Below, one piece after another: positions 14,388 to 22,911 of a stretch of DNA of 64,000 nucleotides. The translations under genes and the position numbers were made by a program. The notes below the pieces were generated by a model. It was not told where the DNA came from and searched no databases. It saw only the letters and a program-made list of their open reading frames with translations. This stretch comes from a virus: IMG/VR virus record IMGVR_UViG_3300018428_002563, positions 1 to 64,000 of that record; one strand, given 5' to 3'. How positions within the stretch are numbered: the stretch's first letter is position 1; each line of letters begins with the position of its first letter.

Positions 14388-14412
14388 CACATAGATGAAA
14401 ACCAATTATAAT
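14384..14412 (+). promoter_or_regulatory. Early sigma70-type promoter for tRNA-Arg
   Basis: TTGACA 14384-14389, 17-nt spacer, TATAAT 14407-14412: a perfect consensus. The tRNA starts 13 nt after the -10 box. Confidence 0.85.
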
Positions 14413-14424
14413 ATAATAAATTAC

Positions 14425-14501
14425 GCGGCTGTAGCTCAGCTGGATAGAGCATTGGTCTACGAAACCAAGGGTCAGGAGTTCGAATCTCTTCAGCCGCGCC
14501 A
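14425..14501 (+). tRNA. tRNA-Arg (anticodon ACG)
   Basis: Acceptor GCGGCTG pairs with CAGCCGC. Anticodon stem TTGGT/ACCAA with loop CTACGAA gives ACG. The T arm has TTCGAAT, and CCA is encoded. A34 would need deamination to inosine by TadA. Confidence 0.95.
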
Positions 14502-14526
14502 AACAGAGTCTTAAGGAGGACCTATT

Positions 14527-15264
14527 ATGGCAAAACGTAGATTTAGAATTGAAGCTGGCAGGTACGGTGGAGAATCTGTTATTGGAGAAGTCAGCAAAGA
14601 ATTTGTTGAATTTTTTATTGATAAAGATGAATCAGATCTTATCGACACTCTTCAAAGTTATGAATGGGAAGATGAAGATATGGGTCTAGCAGATGCACCA
14701 AAACCTCGAGACGAATTTTATGCTTGGTACGAGTGTGATGAATTTGAACATCAAAACAATGCTTATGCTGACGGTACTTGGGTGTACACAGAAGTTCCAG
14801 CAGATGGTTCAGACGACTTTGCATATGACGATGACGTAGAATTTGAACCTTATCATATGTATGGTAGAGAAGCATATCATAATGACGAAAGTTATGAAAG
14901 TGCTACTACACATGTAGAAGAAGCAGACCTAGATAAAGTTGTTCCTGTTCTTGCTTTCCATAGCGGAGAAAAAGGAGGCTTTGCATGTTGGTTTGTAGAA
15001 ACCGATGGTGAAGATTTTAATCCTAAGAAATTAGCATTTAGTTCAATTGAAATGAACTTGTGTGAACTTGTAGAAAATGTTTGGTATGACAAGGTAGAAC
15101 TAGAACCAAACTATGATTACAATGATACAACTGGCAAAGGGTACTATGCGTCTGTCGGATACTTTAATAAGAAGTGGCATGATAAACCTGAACAGTATAC
15201 AGACGACATGCTTGAAGAAGAAGGATTTTGGGAAGGTTACGAAGATAATCTTCTAGAAGAATAA
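14527..15264 (+). CDS. Very acidic conserved-looking phage protein, function unknown
   Basis: 245 residues with long Asp/Glu/Tyr-rich stretches (DDFAYDDDVEFEPYH region) and a strongly negative net charge. The ribosome site AAGGAGG is nearly ideal. No catalytic motif, signal or membrane span. Its charge profile could suggest DNA mimicry, but that is speculation. Converges with and overlaps the minus-strand gene ending at 15253 by 12 nt. Confidence 0.75.
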   Translation: MAKRRFRIEAGRYGGESVIGEVSKEFVEFFIDKDESDLIDTLQSYEWEDEDMGLADAPKPRDEFYAWYECDEFEHQNNAYADGTWVYTEVPADGSDDFAYDDDVEFEPYHMYGREAYHNDESYESATTHVEEADLDKVVPVLAFHSGEKGGFACWFVETDGEDFNPKKLAFSSIEMNLCELVENVWYDKVELEPNYDYNDTTGKGYYASVGYFNKKWHDKPEQYTDDMLEEEGFWEGYEDNLLEE

Positions 15265-15666
15265 ATCTTTGATTTCAGTTTCTCTAGTAGACAGTTCTAT
15301 AAAATTGCTTAGAAATACAAAGTGTTTTGATAGATCTGAAAACAAGTCAGTGTTAAGAGTATTGGATACTATATCATAAGATGATATACCTATATCTTGA
15401 TAATATCTGCGAGATATGCCGTGTTTGGAGCCAAAGTCAGGAAAGACCCCTGATACAAAAAGACAAGTATCAGCAAGTTCTTTCGGACTTTGGTTGTTTA
15501 AGAAACTTTCAGCAAAAGAAGTGTTTGGCAAGAAATCCGGTTTCTCGACAAAATTTGCTAACAGCAATACAATATAAGATTCAATGTGTATAGGTAACGT
15601 GAATCCTGTATCGTTTTGCGTATGTTGGACAACGCCTCTAAAGGCACTAACATATTCGTCCTTCAT
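15253..15666 (-). CDS. Hypothetical protein on the minus strand
   Basis: 137 residues, mostly helical, without a recognised motif. Support for a real gene: it is a long ORF on the opposite strand of an otherwise empty stretch, and a late-like box on the minus strand (15679-15672, GGTAAATA) ends 5 nt before its ATG, as for other leaderless starts. It shares its promoter region with the divergent AbrB-like gene. Confidence 0.65.
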   Translation of the reverse strand: MKDEYVSAFRGVVQHTQNDTGFTLPIHIESYIVLLLANFVEKPDFLPNTSFAESFLNNQSPKELADTCLFVSGVFPDFGSKHGISRRYYQDIGISSYDIVSNTLNTDLFSDLSKHFVFLSNFIELSTRETEIKDLFF

Positions 15667-15673
15667 ATAAATA
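15666..15673 (+). promoter_or_regulatory. Late promoter TATAAATA for the AbrB-like gene
   Basis: Exact consensus, 19 nt before the ATG at 15693, with AAGGAG between. Confidence 0.6.
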
Positions 15674-15679
15674 TTTACC
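15672..15679 (-). promoter_or_regulatory. Divergent late-like box GGTAAATA on the minus strand
   Basis: Overlaps the plus-strand TATAAATA by 2 nt and lies 5 nt before the minus-strand ATG. Confidence 0.45.
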
Positions 15680-15692
15680 TAAGGAGTACTTA

Positions 15693-15893
15693 ATGAGCGA
15701 AGAAACAGCTAATTTTACATTCAAAGCAGAGGACATCTTCACAGACATCCCAGATGATCCTAATAATGTTAATATGACAATTCCACCTGAAATATTAGAA
15801 AAAATGGGGTGGAAAGAAGGCGATGTCTTATCAGTAGAATGGTCAGAAGGTCAAATCGTATTATCTAAAAAAGAAGAAAATGTCGAAGGATAA
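15693..15893 (+). CDS. AbrB/MazE-like DNA-binding protein
   Basis: 66 residues. The second half ([20 protein letters not shown], then GQIVLSKK) is a textbook swapped-hairpin AbrB fold: a pro-hydrophobic turn, a helix, and a two-strand hairpin. Such proteins act as dimeric transcription regulators or antitoxins. No toxin gene is adjacent; the next gene is IF-1, overlapping by 14 nt. A regulatory role in the phage is more likely than antitoxin activity (inference). Confidence 0.8.
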   Translation: MSEETANFTFKAEDIFTDIPDDPNNVNMTIPPEILEKMGWKEGDVLSVEWSEGQIVLSKKEENVEG

Positions 15894-16098
15894 AGGCCTA
15901 ATAGAATTAGAGGGAGAAATTGTTAAAGTTCTCCCTAATAATATGTTTACTGTAAAACTACAGAATGACCATGAAATTACCTGCTATACCTCAGGTAAAA
16001 TGCGTCAATTCAAAATTAAAATGATCCAAGGTGATATGGTACGTGTAGAAATGAGTCCATATGATCTCTCAAAAGGTAGAATTACCTTTAGACTTTAG
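15880..16098 (+). CDS. infA: Translation initiation factor IF-1
   Basis: 72 residues, the normal bacterial IF-1 length, an OB-fold that sits in the ribosomal A site during initiation. The pattern [20 protein letters not shown], then [15 protein letters not shown] and [13 protein letters not shown], follows IF-1 almost end to end. The start at 15880 overlaps the AbrB-like gene. A phage-encoded IF-1 could bias the host ribosome to phage mRNAs, notable given the leaderless late genes here (inference). Confidence 0.93.
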   Translation: MSKDKGLIELEGEIVKVLPNNMFTVKLQNDHEITCYTSGKMRQFKIKMIQGDMVRVEMSPYDLSKGRITFRL

Positions 16099-16099
16099 G

Positions 16100-16128
16100 T
16101 TGACACACCCTACTTTACATGCTATAAT
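16100..16128 (+). promoter_or_regulatory. Early sigma70-type promoter of the protease/helicase/methyltransferase operon
   Basis: TTGACA 16100-16105, 17-nt spacer, TATAAT 16123-16128: a perfect consensus, 38 nt before the SprT-like start. Confidence 0.88.
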
Positions 16129-16166
16129 AGTTGTATAACATGTAAGCAAATAGAGGGATATTTCCT

Positions 16167-16643
16167 ATGATCTTTGTCAAAGGTGGCTCAGAACGTCAAC
16201 GTGAACTAGCAATGTCAATGGCTGAGTTTTGTATCAAGAAACTCATGCCTAGAATGAAATCTCTTGAAGTAAACATAGTCCTTAAAGATTTTGGAAAAGA
16301 TTCAGCATATGGGTATGCATTACCTGCTGATGAAGCTGATACATCACGTCCACGTCAATTCGACGTAGAAATTAATAGAAAAGTTAAGATGCGTAGAATG
16401 CTTGAAACTGTTGCACATGAAATGGTACATGTAAAACAGTTTGCTAGAGGCGAATTATATGAATCAATAAACTTAGGTATGCATCGCTGGAAAGGCGAAT
16501 GGTTATCTAATAACCGACAGTGTGTAAAAGACTACTGGGACCATCCGTGGGAAATAGAAGCTCATGGGCGTGAAACCGGTTTGTTTATCCGTTGGGCTGA
16601 AGCAAACGATCTTGCAAAATATAAATGGACACAGTTAGACTAA
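16167..16643 (+). CDS. SprT-like zinc metalloprotease
   Basis: 158 residues. The motif TVAHEMVHVKQ gives His84-Glu85 and His88 of HExxH; a downstream WEIEAHGRE supplies a likely third ligand. The layout matches SprT/Spartan-type domains, which in cells cut DNA-protein crosslinks. It is the first gene of an early operon and is TAATG-coupled to the helicase gene, so a DNA-linked role fits, but is not shown. Confidence 0.82.
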   Translation: MIFVKGGSERQRELAMSMAEFCIKKLMPRMKSLEVNIVLKDFGKDSAYGYALPADEADTSRPRQFDVEINRKVKMRRMLETVAHEMVHVKQFARGELYESINLGMHRWKGEWLSNNRQCVKDYWDHPWEIEAHGRETGLFIRWAEANDLAKYKWTQLD

Positions 16644-18799
16644 TGCATACAATTTACAACTACACAACTAAGAGCCAAAGCAAAAAGTCAATCGCAACTA
16701 TTGACGGTGAAGTCTTTAATGTACGTTTGAAAGTAGGCGAAACAATGCTTACCGCAGATGACCGTATCGAACAACAAGACGGCACATCTAATAGTGAACC
16801 TCTAAAAAAAGTTTTTGAACGTAAAGTTCCTGTGCATATTACTGACAAAGTATTGCACAAAGCTCTGCAACGTAAAGGTTACATAAAAAGTAGAGATGAC
16901 AAAAACCGTGAATGGTTTGATTTTCCAGAGTGTGAAACAGCAAACGAAGCATGTAATGTTGTTAAGTCTGTTTTAAACGAACTTATAAATGGTGTAGAAG
17001 CACTAGAAGATTGGGATAGTTTTCCTTATCAGCAAGACATAATTGATTGGGCTGTAGAACGTAGTAAAGTATCTGATGACATGCTTATTAACGCTATTAT
17101 GCGAGCAGGCAAATGCCGCATCAGTTACGAAATAGCACGAGAACAATCTGCAAAGAAGATCTTAGTAGTTACAGCAAAAGTAGGAGTAAACGATAGTTGG
17201 TCTGCTCTATTGCCAGGCGGCGAAGAAAACCACATTAACTATTCAGGTTGGAAATATCATAACTATAAAAAAATTAAAAAATTAGAATTTACTGGTACTG
17301 ATGTTGTTTTTGTAAGTTTGCAATTTATAAACAAACACTGGGATAATCCTAATCAGTTACTAAAGGACATACTAGCAACAGAATGGGATACAGTATTTTT
17401 TGATGAGCAGCATTATGCTACAACTACAGACAATACACAGCGTCTTTGGAAAAGTCTAAATTTTAAAAAGAAATACGAACTTAGTGGTACACCTTACAAG
17501 ACAATGCTAAGTGGTAGATATAGTGCTGAAGATGTTTACAACTTTGATTACATTGACGAACAAACAATACGTAAGCAACTACTTGACTTAAACAATGATG
17601 ACTTTTTAACAGACCAGTTCCGTAAACGTGCAGACATAAACTATGCTCTAGTTAATGTTCCAGACAAAGTGAAACAGTATCTAGGAGATGAAGGTTTTAC
17701 ATTTAGCAAATTGTTTGCTACAGAAGACGGCGCTTTTAAAAATGTAATGGGAGTAAACGAATTTATTAACTTCCTTGTACAAAACTTCAAGAAACCACCA
17801 AAGCGTTACAGTAAGGTAGCAGACAAACTTTGCCGTCATACTCTTTTTGTATTGCCCGATAATGTAGAAGCAATTGGTTTATTTGTTAAGGCATTACAAT
17901 CGCACCCGTTCTTTGGTAAACGTAAAATAATAAATGCAAGTGGTAAAGGTGTTAGAAACATACAGCAGGTTAAAGACTTGATTGCACGAAATGACCATGA
18001 CGGCGGCGCTGGCACAATTACTATTACATGTGGTAGATTTCTAGAAGGTACTACTGTACCTGAATGGTGGAGTGTACACCAAATTAATAATGATAAGAGT
18101 GCAGCAGATTACTTCCAAGGTAGTTTCCGTTGCAAATCACCTGCAGATGGCAAAGAAAGTGTTGTAGTATTTGACTATGCACCAGAGCGATTTGTAAGTG
18201 TAGTTTACAATTATTGTGAACGAGTTGCAGACTCAAGTGATACAACTACAGAAAGCGTAATTAGCGAATGGTTAGATGTTAGTGATGTATATGACTATGA
18301 TGGTAACACTTGGAATATGCTTACAGGCAAAGATGTTAGTAGTAAATTCCTTGCTGATATCGTTAATCATATCGATCGCATAGGTGCCTGTGTTAAGAAA
18401 GATATGATCAACGATGCGATATGTTTGTTGCTAGAGGGTAAACAAAAAGATTCTAATACTAACAAAGCAAGCACAGATATAAACAGTAATGACATTGAAG
18501 AAGGCACAAACAAAAAACGTAAATCAGGTACTAGCGAGAAGGGTGAACCTACAGAAAATGATCCAGTTAGTATTGCAATGTCACGTATTAGATACAGTTT
18601 GAAACAAATTTACAAGTTAGCAGATATTGCATGGGCAAACGATTTTGAGCTAGAAAAGATACAAGATATAGCAAAGTTTGATAGTGATATTGTTGAACAA
18701 GTAACTGGCTTGACTGTAGACGAATGGAATAGTATAATGCCTAGTATTAACACAATAGGCGTCAATCGAGCATTAGGGCAATACTATGATTATCAATAA
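16643..18799 (+). CDS. SF2 helicase with possible GIY-YIG/T5orf172-like N-terminal domain
   Basis: 718 residues. Residues 20-100 resemble T5orf172/MUG113 GIY-YIG modules (LKVGETMLTADDRI, VHITDKVLH, EWFDF), but the Glu usual before L-H is Lys, so cleavage activity is doubtful. The helicase core follows: Walker A variant MRAGKC (153-158), DEQH box (254-257), SGTPYK (281) and motif VI QGSFR (492-496). This resembles type III restriction and related translocases. The last 150 residues are linker plus a helical domain. Methyltransferase-like genes follow with 14- and 20-nt overlaps, suggesting a modification or restriction-like complex. Confidence 0.78.
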   Translation: MHTIYNYTTKSQSKKSIATIDGEVFNVRLKVGETMLTADDRIEQQDGTSNSEPLKKVFERKVPVHITDKVLHKALQRKGYIKSRDDKNREWFDFPECETANEACNVVKSVLNELINGVEALEDWDSFPYQQDIIDWAVERSKVSDDMLINAIMRAGKCRISYEIAREQSAKKILVVTAKVGVNDSWSALLPGGEENHINYSGWKYHNYKKIKKLEFTGTDVVFVSLQFINKHWDNPNQLLKDILATEWDTVFFDEQHYATTTDNTQRLWKSLNFKKKYELSGTPYKTMLSGRYSAEDVYNFDYIDEQTIRKQLLDLNNDDFLTDQFRKRADINYALVNVPDKVKQYLGDEGFTFSKLFATEDGAFKNVMGVNEFINFLVQNFKKPPKRYSKVADKLCRHTLFVLPDNVEAIGLFVKALQSHPFFGKRKIINASGKGVRNIQQVKDLIARNDHDGGAGTITITCGRFLEGTTVPEWWSVHQINNDKSAADYFQGSFRCKSPADGKESVVVFDYAPERFVSVVYNYCERVADSSDTTTESVISEWLDVSDVYDYDGNTWNMLTGKDVSSKFLADIVNHIDRIGACVKKDMINDAICLLLEGKQKDSNTNKASTDINSNDIEEGTNKKRKSGTSEKGEPTENDPVSIAMSRIRYSLKQIYKLADIAWANDFELEKIQDIAKFDSDIVEQVTGLTVDEWNSIMPSINTIGVNRALGQYYDYQ

Positions 18800-19958
18800 T
18801 ATAGACAAGCGACTAAAGCAAATTCAAGCATATGATAGTAGTAGCATACAGAGTATTGCTACAGAAAAAGATGCTAATCGAGCTTTGGATTTAATTGATA
18901 CTAGTATATTAGAAAATCCAGAAAGCACTTATCTTGATCCACAATGTGGTAGTGGAACACTCTTATTGTATCTTGTTAAACGATTAATGGATGCACTAGC
19001 CCCAAGTATTCCCAATGAAAAAGAACGTTTAAAGCACATTTTTACAAAACAAATATTTGCTAGTGACATTGATAGTTTGCAAGTATTAGTATGTAAAACT
19101 AATTTTAAAAAGGCACTTAACGATAAAACGTTTGAATTTAATATTACTCAAGCAGACTTTAAAGACGTAGAGACTACAGTTACTTGTGTAGTTAGCGGAG
19201 TGCAATTTAATACTACAAATGACTTTGTACATCATTTTAGAAGAATTGCTCCTAATACACTAATTATTACACGACCAAACAAGTGTAGATATGCTACAAC
19301 ACATATACACGAACTTACACGTTATCGGTTTTTAGGAGTATCTGATACTAGTGTACCTCTTTGTGCAATGTACTTTGCTCCTGAAGCAAGTAAGAAAGTT
19401 GAATTTGTAAGTGACGAACACTCAGTTATTGTAAATAATCCAATTTACTTGCCAGGTGTAAATTTAAAACAATATCAATATGCATCAGAAATTATTAACT
19501 TAGAACTAGATCCATTTGAAGCACAGTACGGCTCGTATTATGCCAACGCAAAAGAAGTTGTTAATAACCCCGGCGATGTAGAGCTGATTTATCAAGTAGG
19601 TTGGGCAGATGGACCATACAAAAAGACAATAGGTGTAGATAAAAGTATTATTACACCTAGAGAAGGTGTAGGTAAACACAAAGTAGTAATTAGTAAGAAC
19701 GGTAATAGAGGCAAAAAAAGTGTTCTAAAGTATGCAAGTCCAAAATATGGCACAGGACATAATGCTATTTGGATTGGTGTAAAAGACAAAACAGAAGCAG
19801 ACAAAGTTATAGAATATTACAATAGTGAGTATATAACAGAATTAGTTTTAGCATTAAATGCAACTAGTCCTGCTAACGGCACAACATTTTGGCAACGTAT
19901 ACCTCATTATAAAAATGAAAAAACTGTAAAAAAGATATATGACAAATACTATAATTGA
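18786..19958 (+). CDS. N6-adenine-methyltransferase-like protein without motif IV
   Basis: 390 residues. Motif I is clear (LDPQCGSGTLLLYL, about 50-63) and is followed by the acidic residue of motif II (SDID, about 93-96), so S-adenosylmethionine could bind. Where a catalytic (N/D)PP(Y/F) should be, after the TQADFKD segment, the sequence reads CVVSGVQFN. The C-terminal part resembles the target-recognition end of Eco57I/TaqI-type enzymes. It is probably a non-catalytic partner of the following SPPY enzyme or the helicase. Confidence 0.68.
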   Translation: MIINNIDKRLKQIQAYDSSSIQSIATEKDANRALDLIDTSILENPESTYLDPQCGSGTLLLYLVKRLMDALAPSIPNEKERLKHIFTKQIFASDIDSLQVLVCKTNFKKALNDKTFEFNITQADFKDVETTVTCVVSGVQFNTTNDFVHHFRRIAPNTLIITRPNKCRYATTHIHELTRYRFLGVSDTSVPLCAMYFAPEASKKVEFVSDEHSVIVNNPIYLPGVNLKQYQYASEIINLELDPFEAQYGSYYANAKEVVNNPGDVELIYQVGWADGPYKKTIGVDKSIITPREGVGKHKVVISKNGNRGKKSVLKYASPKYGTGHNAIWIGVKDKTEADKVIEYYNSEYITELVLALNATSPANGTTFWQRIPHYKNEKTVKKIYDKYYN

Positions 19959-21090
19959 ATACTATAATCATATCTGTAATGAATGGGGAGTAACACCTAC
20001 AGACTTAATATATACAGGATATGAACAGGTATACGATCAACTAAAGTCCTACAGTAAAGAACGTTGGCTATTAGAAAGTGAAGAAGGCCGACAGAAGATA
20101 GAAGATGAAGTGTTCGAACTGTACCGTTCTATTAATATTATTCCAATTACATATTTTAATCTTGAAGGGTGCAAAACAGCATTATTAGAAATTGGTAAAA
20201 AGTCGCATAACGTAGCAGATGGTAAGATAGGAGTAGGGCAAACTGAAGGACAACACTTCAGTAGGTTTTGGTTTCCTAATATGCAAGAAGCATATAGTAA
20301 AAACGACAAGATGGTTAGTATGCGATCCCGGTTTTATGACGACAAAAGGCTAAAAAGAGCAATTAGTTTTTGCTATAAGTATAGAGATGAAGGTGAACGT
20401 AGTGTGCTACCTGCGAACATACGCCGTGCATTAGATCTTGTGAGTGGTGGCACTATTGCAAACTTCAAACCGCTTAATGCAAAAGCCGTATATGAATATA
20501 TCTGTCCTGTGTTTATGGGTAATGTGTTGGACTTTAGTTCAGGCTACGGAGGACGCATGCTAGGCGCCCTTACAAGCAATCTAAGATACCATTACACGGG
20601 TATTGATCCTAATACGAAAACATATAATGGACTTGTTGCACTAGGTGAGCTAATGACTGAATTAGGACTAGGAAGCGGATATGAAATGCACCATGTACCT
20701 AGTGAACAGTTTAAGCCAAAAGAAGGACATTATGATGCGGCTTTTAGTAGTCCTCCTTATTTTAATCTAGAAACTTATACCGACGAACCTACACAGTGTA
20801 TGAACAGTTGTACTAGTTTAGACGAATGGTTTGATAACTATGTATCACCTACTGTTGAAATGCTATACACAGCTCTTGCAAAAGACGGGTACTATGCTGT
20901 TAATATTGCTGACTACAAAATTCCACCGAACGAATACAAGATTGTAGACAGATGGAAACAGATTAGTGAAAGTATAGGATTTAAGTATTTAGAGAAAATA
21001 GATATGATTCTTAACGTAAGACCAGGTGTAGGAAATGACAAACTAAACAATGCATACAAGTCTGAGGGTATATATTTGTTTAAAAAATAG
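19939..21090 (+). CDS. DNA methyltransferase (SPPY type)
   Basis: 383 residues. S-adenosylmethionine motif I is VLDFSSGYGGRML (196-208) and the catalytic motif is SSPPYF (270-275), the SPPY form typical of N4-cytosine and some N6-adenine enzymes. The first 180 residues are a separate helical domain with many aromatic residues. It overlaps the previous gene by 20 nt and ends just before the next early promoter. It may protect phage DNA or modify host DNA in concert with the preceding two genes. Confidence 0.82.
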   Translation: MTNTIIEYYNHICNEWGVTPTDLIYTGYEQVYDQLKSYSKERWLLESEEGRQKIEDEVFELYRSINIIPITYFNLEGCKTALLEIGKKSHNVADGKIGVGQTEGQHFSRFWFPNMQEAYSKNDKMVSMRSRFYDDKRLKRAISFCYKYRDEGERSVLPANIRRALDLVSGGTIANFKPLNAKAVYEYICPVFMGNVLDFSSGYGGRMLGALTSNLRYHYTGIDPNTKTYNGLVALGELMTELGLGSGYEMHHVPSEQFKPKEGHYDAAFSSPPYFNLETYTDEPTQCMNSCTSLDEWFDNYVSPTVEMLYTALAKDGYYAVNIADYKIPPNEYKIVDRWKQISESIGFKYLEKIDMILNVRPGVGNDKLNNAYKSEGIYLFKK

Positions 21091-21091
21091 G

Positions 21092-21120
21092 TTGACAACC
21101 TTAGCACTATTTGCTATAAT
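21092..21120 (+). promoter_or_regulatory. Early promoter, copy A of a duplicated promoter-leader
   Basis: TTGACA 21092-21097, 17-nt spacer, TATAAT 21115-21120. From the -10 region onwards the leader is almost identical to that at 28956-28995. Confidence 0.88.
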
Positions 21121-21150
21121 ATATACATAAATTAGGCAAATGAGAGGCAC
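21111..21150 (+). repeat. Direct repeat copy A (promoter -10 and leader)
   Basis: About 40 nt from TTGCTATAAT through AGAGGCACA repeat at 28952-28992 with one 2-nt change (TG versus GT). Confidence 0.85.
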
Positions 21151-21154
21151 AAAA

Positions 21155-21961
21155 ATGTCATTACCAGATCCAAACACTCTTGATTGGGGTGCAATGAGCA
21201 AAGCTGAATTTAAGCGTATGGAACTAGCGTATGAATTGCAAGACGAAGACGATCGTCCTATTAGTCGTAAACCGCTTCCGCTTAAAACTGTAAAACTTAC
21301 AGATGCACTTGCTGTTGCATATGCGGCTTATCGTATTAACAAGGAAACTTACATCAAAGATATTCGTCGGTTTGATGAAGCGCCAACACAATTTCCTAAC
21401 AAAGATCTTGTGCGTTATTACTATGATAAAAAGAACGGTGTTGACTGGGTTCCAACTGACTTCCCTACATTTGAGCCTACTGAAGAAGACTATGTCAAGG
21501 TAGAAGAAGCACGTAAGTGGATGAAACGATATGTAATGCTTGGTTTAGCTGACCTTGATGATTTTAAACGTGACATGATTGAGGAACTTAGCAAAGAAGA
21601 AGTACCTCTTAAAGGTATGGGTCGAATTGCATTTGCTCCAGAATTTATCAAACGTGATCAACACGAAAGTGGACTAAAGAAAGAGATTCGTATAGAGTAC
21701 CGTGATAGCAAACACATTTCTCCTATAGGTGCTGCTGTTGAAGGCGTTATAAAGTTTTTAGATAAACGCTACAGTGCAAGGTGGGAAAGTTTTAACTATA
21801 CTGGTGTAATTGACGGTAACCTAGTTTCGTTTATGAACAAGTTTGATCACGAAGTTGGGTCCATGAAAAGGATTAAAGCAAAAGTAAAAGATCATACAAA
21901 AAACCGTTTGTTTAGTGCCGATGAGACTAGACTTAATTATGTAAAACTTTATAAGGTATAA
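21155..21961 (+). CDS. Conserved-looking phage protein of unknown function
   Basis: 268 soluble residues. The start at 21155 is used because the upstream in-frame ATG at 21140 overlaps the likely GAGAGG ribosome site. The N-terminal part has LPDPNTLDWGAMSKAEFKR, and the middle is rich in charged helices. No catalytic motif is recognised. It leads a long early transcript of tightly packed small genes. Confidence 0.75.
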   Translation: MSLPDPNTLDWGAMSKAEFKRMELAYELQDEDDRPISRKPLPLKTVKLTDALAVAYAAYRINKETYIKDIRRFDEAPTQFPNKDLVRYYYDKKNGVDWVPTDFPTFEPTEEDYVKVEEARKWMKRYVMLGLADLDDFKRDMIEELSKEEVPLKGMGRIAFAPEFIKRDQHESGLKKEIRIEYRDSKHISPIGAAVEGVIKFLDKRYSARWESFNYTGVIDGNLVSFMNKFDHEVGSMKRIKAKVKDHTKNRLFSADETRLNYVKLYKV

Positions 21962-21963
21962 CT

Positions 21964-22110
21964 ATGGAAACTTTATTTGGAATTATATTATGCATTGTTG
22001 GTGGATGGATATGTTGGGTATCGTCTCAAATCCTTGATGAAAGGAAGCAGGCGTATAGAGCTGGTACACACGATTATTATGGTAACCCTATTGACAAGGA
22101 AAATGTATAA
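21964..22110 (+). CDS. 48-aa membrane-anchored micro-protein
   Basis: One hydrophobic span (LFGIILCIVGGWICWVS) followed by a charged tail (DERKQAYRAGTHDYYG). Two bases separate it from the upstream gene and its stop overlaps the next start (TAATG). Confidence 0.65.
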   Translation: METLFGIILCIVGGWICWVSSQILDERKQAYRAGTHDYYGNPIDKENV

Positions 22111-22328
22111 TGGAGTTTTTTAGTGAAAGCACTAGTTGGTTATTACTTGCATATATTGTAGGCACTCTGCTTGGGTTTTATTTTGGATATAAACATGCGG
22201 TTTATAATGTAACTGACAAGATCATCGACAGTTTGATCGAGCAAAAAATGCTGAAGACTGAAGGCCACGGCGATAACATGGAGATTATTCCTTGGACAGA
22301 GTGGTGCGATGATCAAACTTCAAAATAA
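22110..22328 (+). CDS. 72-aa single-span membrane protein
   Basis: Span at about 10-27 (WLLLAYIVGTLLGFYFGY), then a helix and an acidic tail (NMEIIPWTEWCDD). TAATG-coupled upstream and overlapping the TilS gene by 20 nt. Function unknown. Confidence 0.7.
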   Translation: MEFFSESTSWLLLAYIVGTLLGFYFGYKHAVYNVTDKIIDSLIEQKMLKTEGHGDNMEIIPWTEWCDDQTSK

Positions 22329-22911
22329 ACTACCTAGAGATATTTTTGTTGCCTGCTCTGGCGGTGTAGACAGTATGGCGGTATTTGATTTCTTGCATAG
22401 AAATCATAATCTAACACTTTGTTTTTTTGATCACGGAACTGAAACAAGCAAAGAAGCATTAGAATTTGTATCAGAACAGGCCGTAGCATACGATGTTGGG
22501 TTCGTGTATGGTAGTATCCCTAAACAGTACAATAAAGCGTCTGGAGAAAGTTGGGAAGAGTATTGGAGAATTAAACGGTATGAATATTTTCATAGTTTTA
22601 ATTCTCCAATTGTGACAGCACATCACTTAGATGATTGTGTAGAAACTTGGGTATGGAGTAGCATGCATGGACAAGGTAAAATTATTCCGTATAACAATCG
22701 TAATGTTATTCGTCCTTTTCGCCTTACCCGCAAACGTGACTTAGAACTTTGGGCAGATTTAAAATCAGTGCCTTATATCGAAGACAAGTCGAATAAAGAT
22801 ACGAAATTCACACGTAACTATATTAGACATGAAATGATGCCTAATATTTTACGAGTAAATCCCGGTATTCATAAAGTTATTGCTAAGAAGGTAAAAGCAG
22901 ATGAACATTGA
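22309..22911 (+). CDS. tilS: Short tRNA(Ile)-lysidine synthase (TilS-like)
   Basis: TilS converts C34 of tRNA-Ile(CAU) to lysidine. The 200 residues hold the PP-loop SGGVDS (17-22), the TilS signature HHLDDCVETW (about 104) and DKSN..TKFTRNYIRHEMMP (about 164-184), which separates TilS from TtcA and MesJ-like relatives. Only the N-terminal catalytic domain is present; E. coli TilS is about twice as long. No tRNA-Ile(CAU) is found in this window, so the target would be a host tRNA or a phage tRNA elsewhere. Confidence 0.85.
   Translation: MIKLQNKLPRDIFVACSGGVDSMAVFDFLHRNHNLTLCFFDHGTETSKEALEFVSEQAVAYDVGFVYGSIPKQYNKASGESWEEYWRIKRYEYFHSFNSPIVTAHHLDDCVETWVWSSMHGQGKIIPYNNRNVIRPFRLTRKRDLELWADLKSVPYIEDKSNKDTKFTRNYIRHEMMPNILRVNPGIHKVIAKKVKADEH

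Noticed and set aside
15381-15593. Plus-strand ORF opposite the 137-aa minus-strand gene
   Set aside because: No ribosome site or promoter, and the minus-strand gene better explains the interval.
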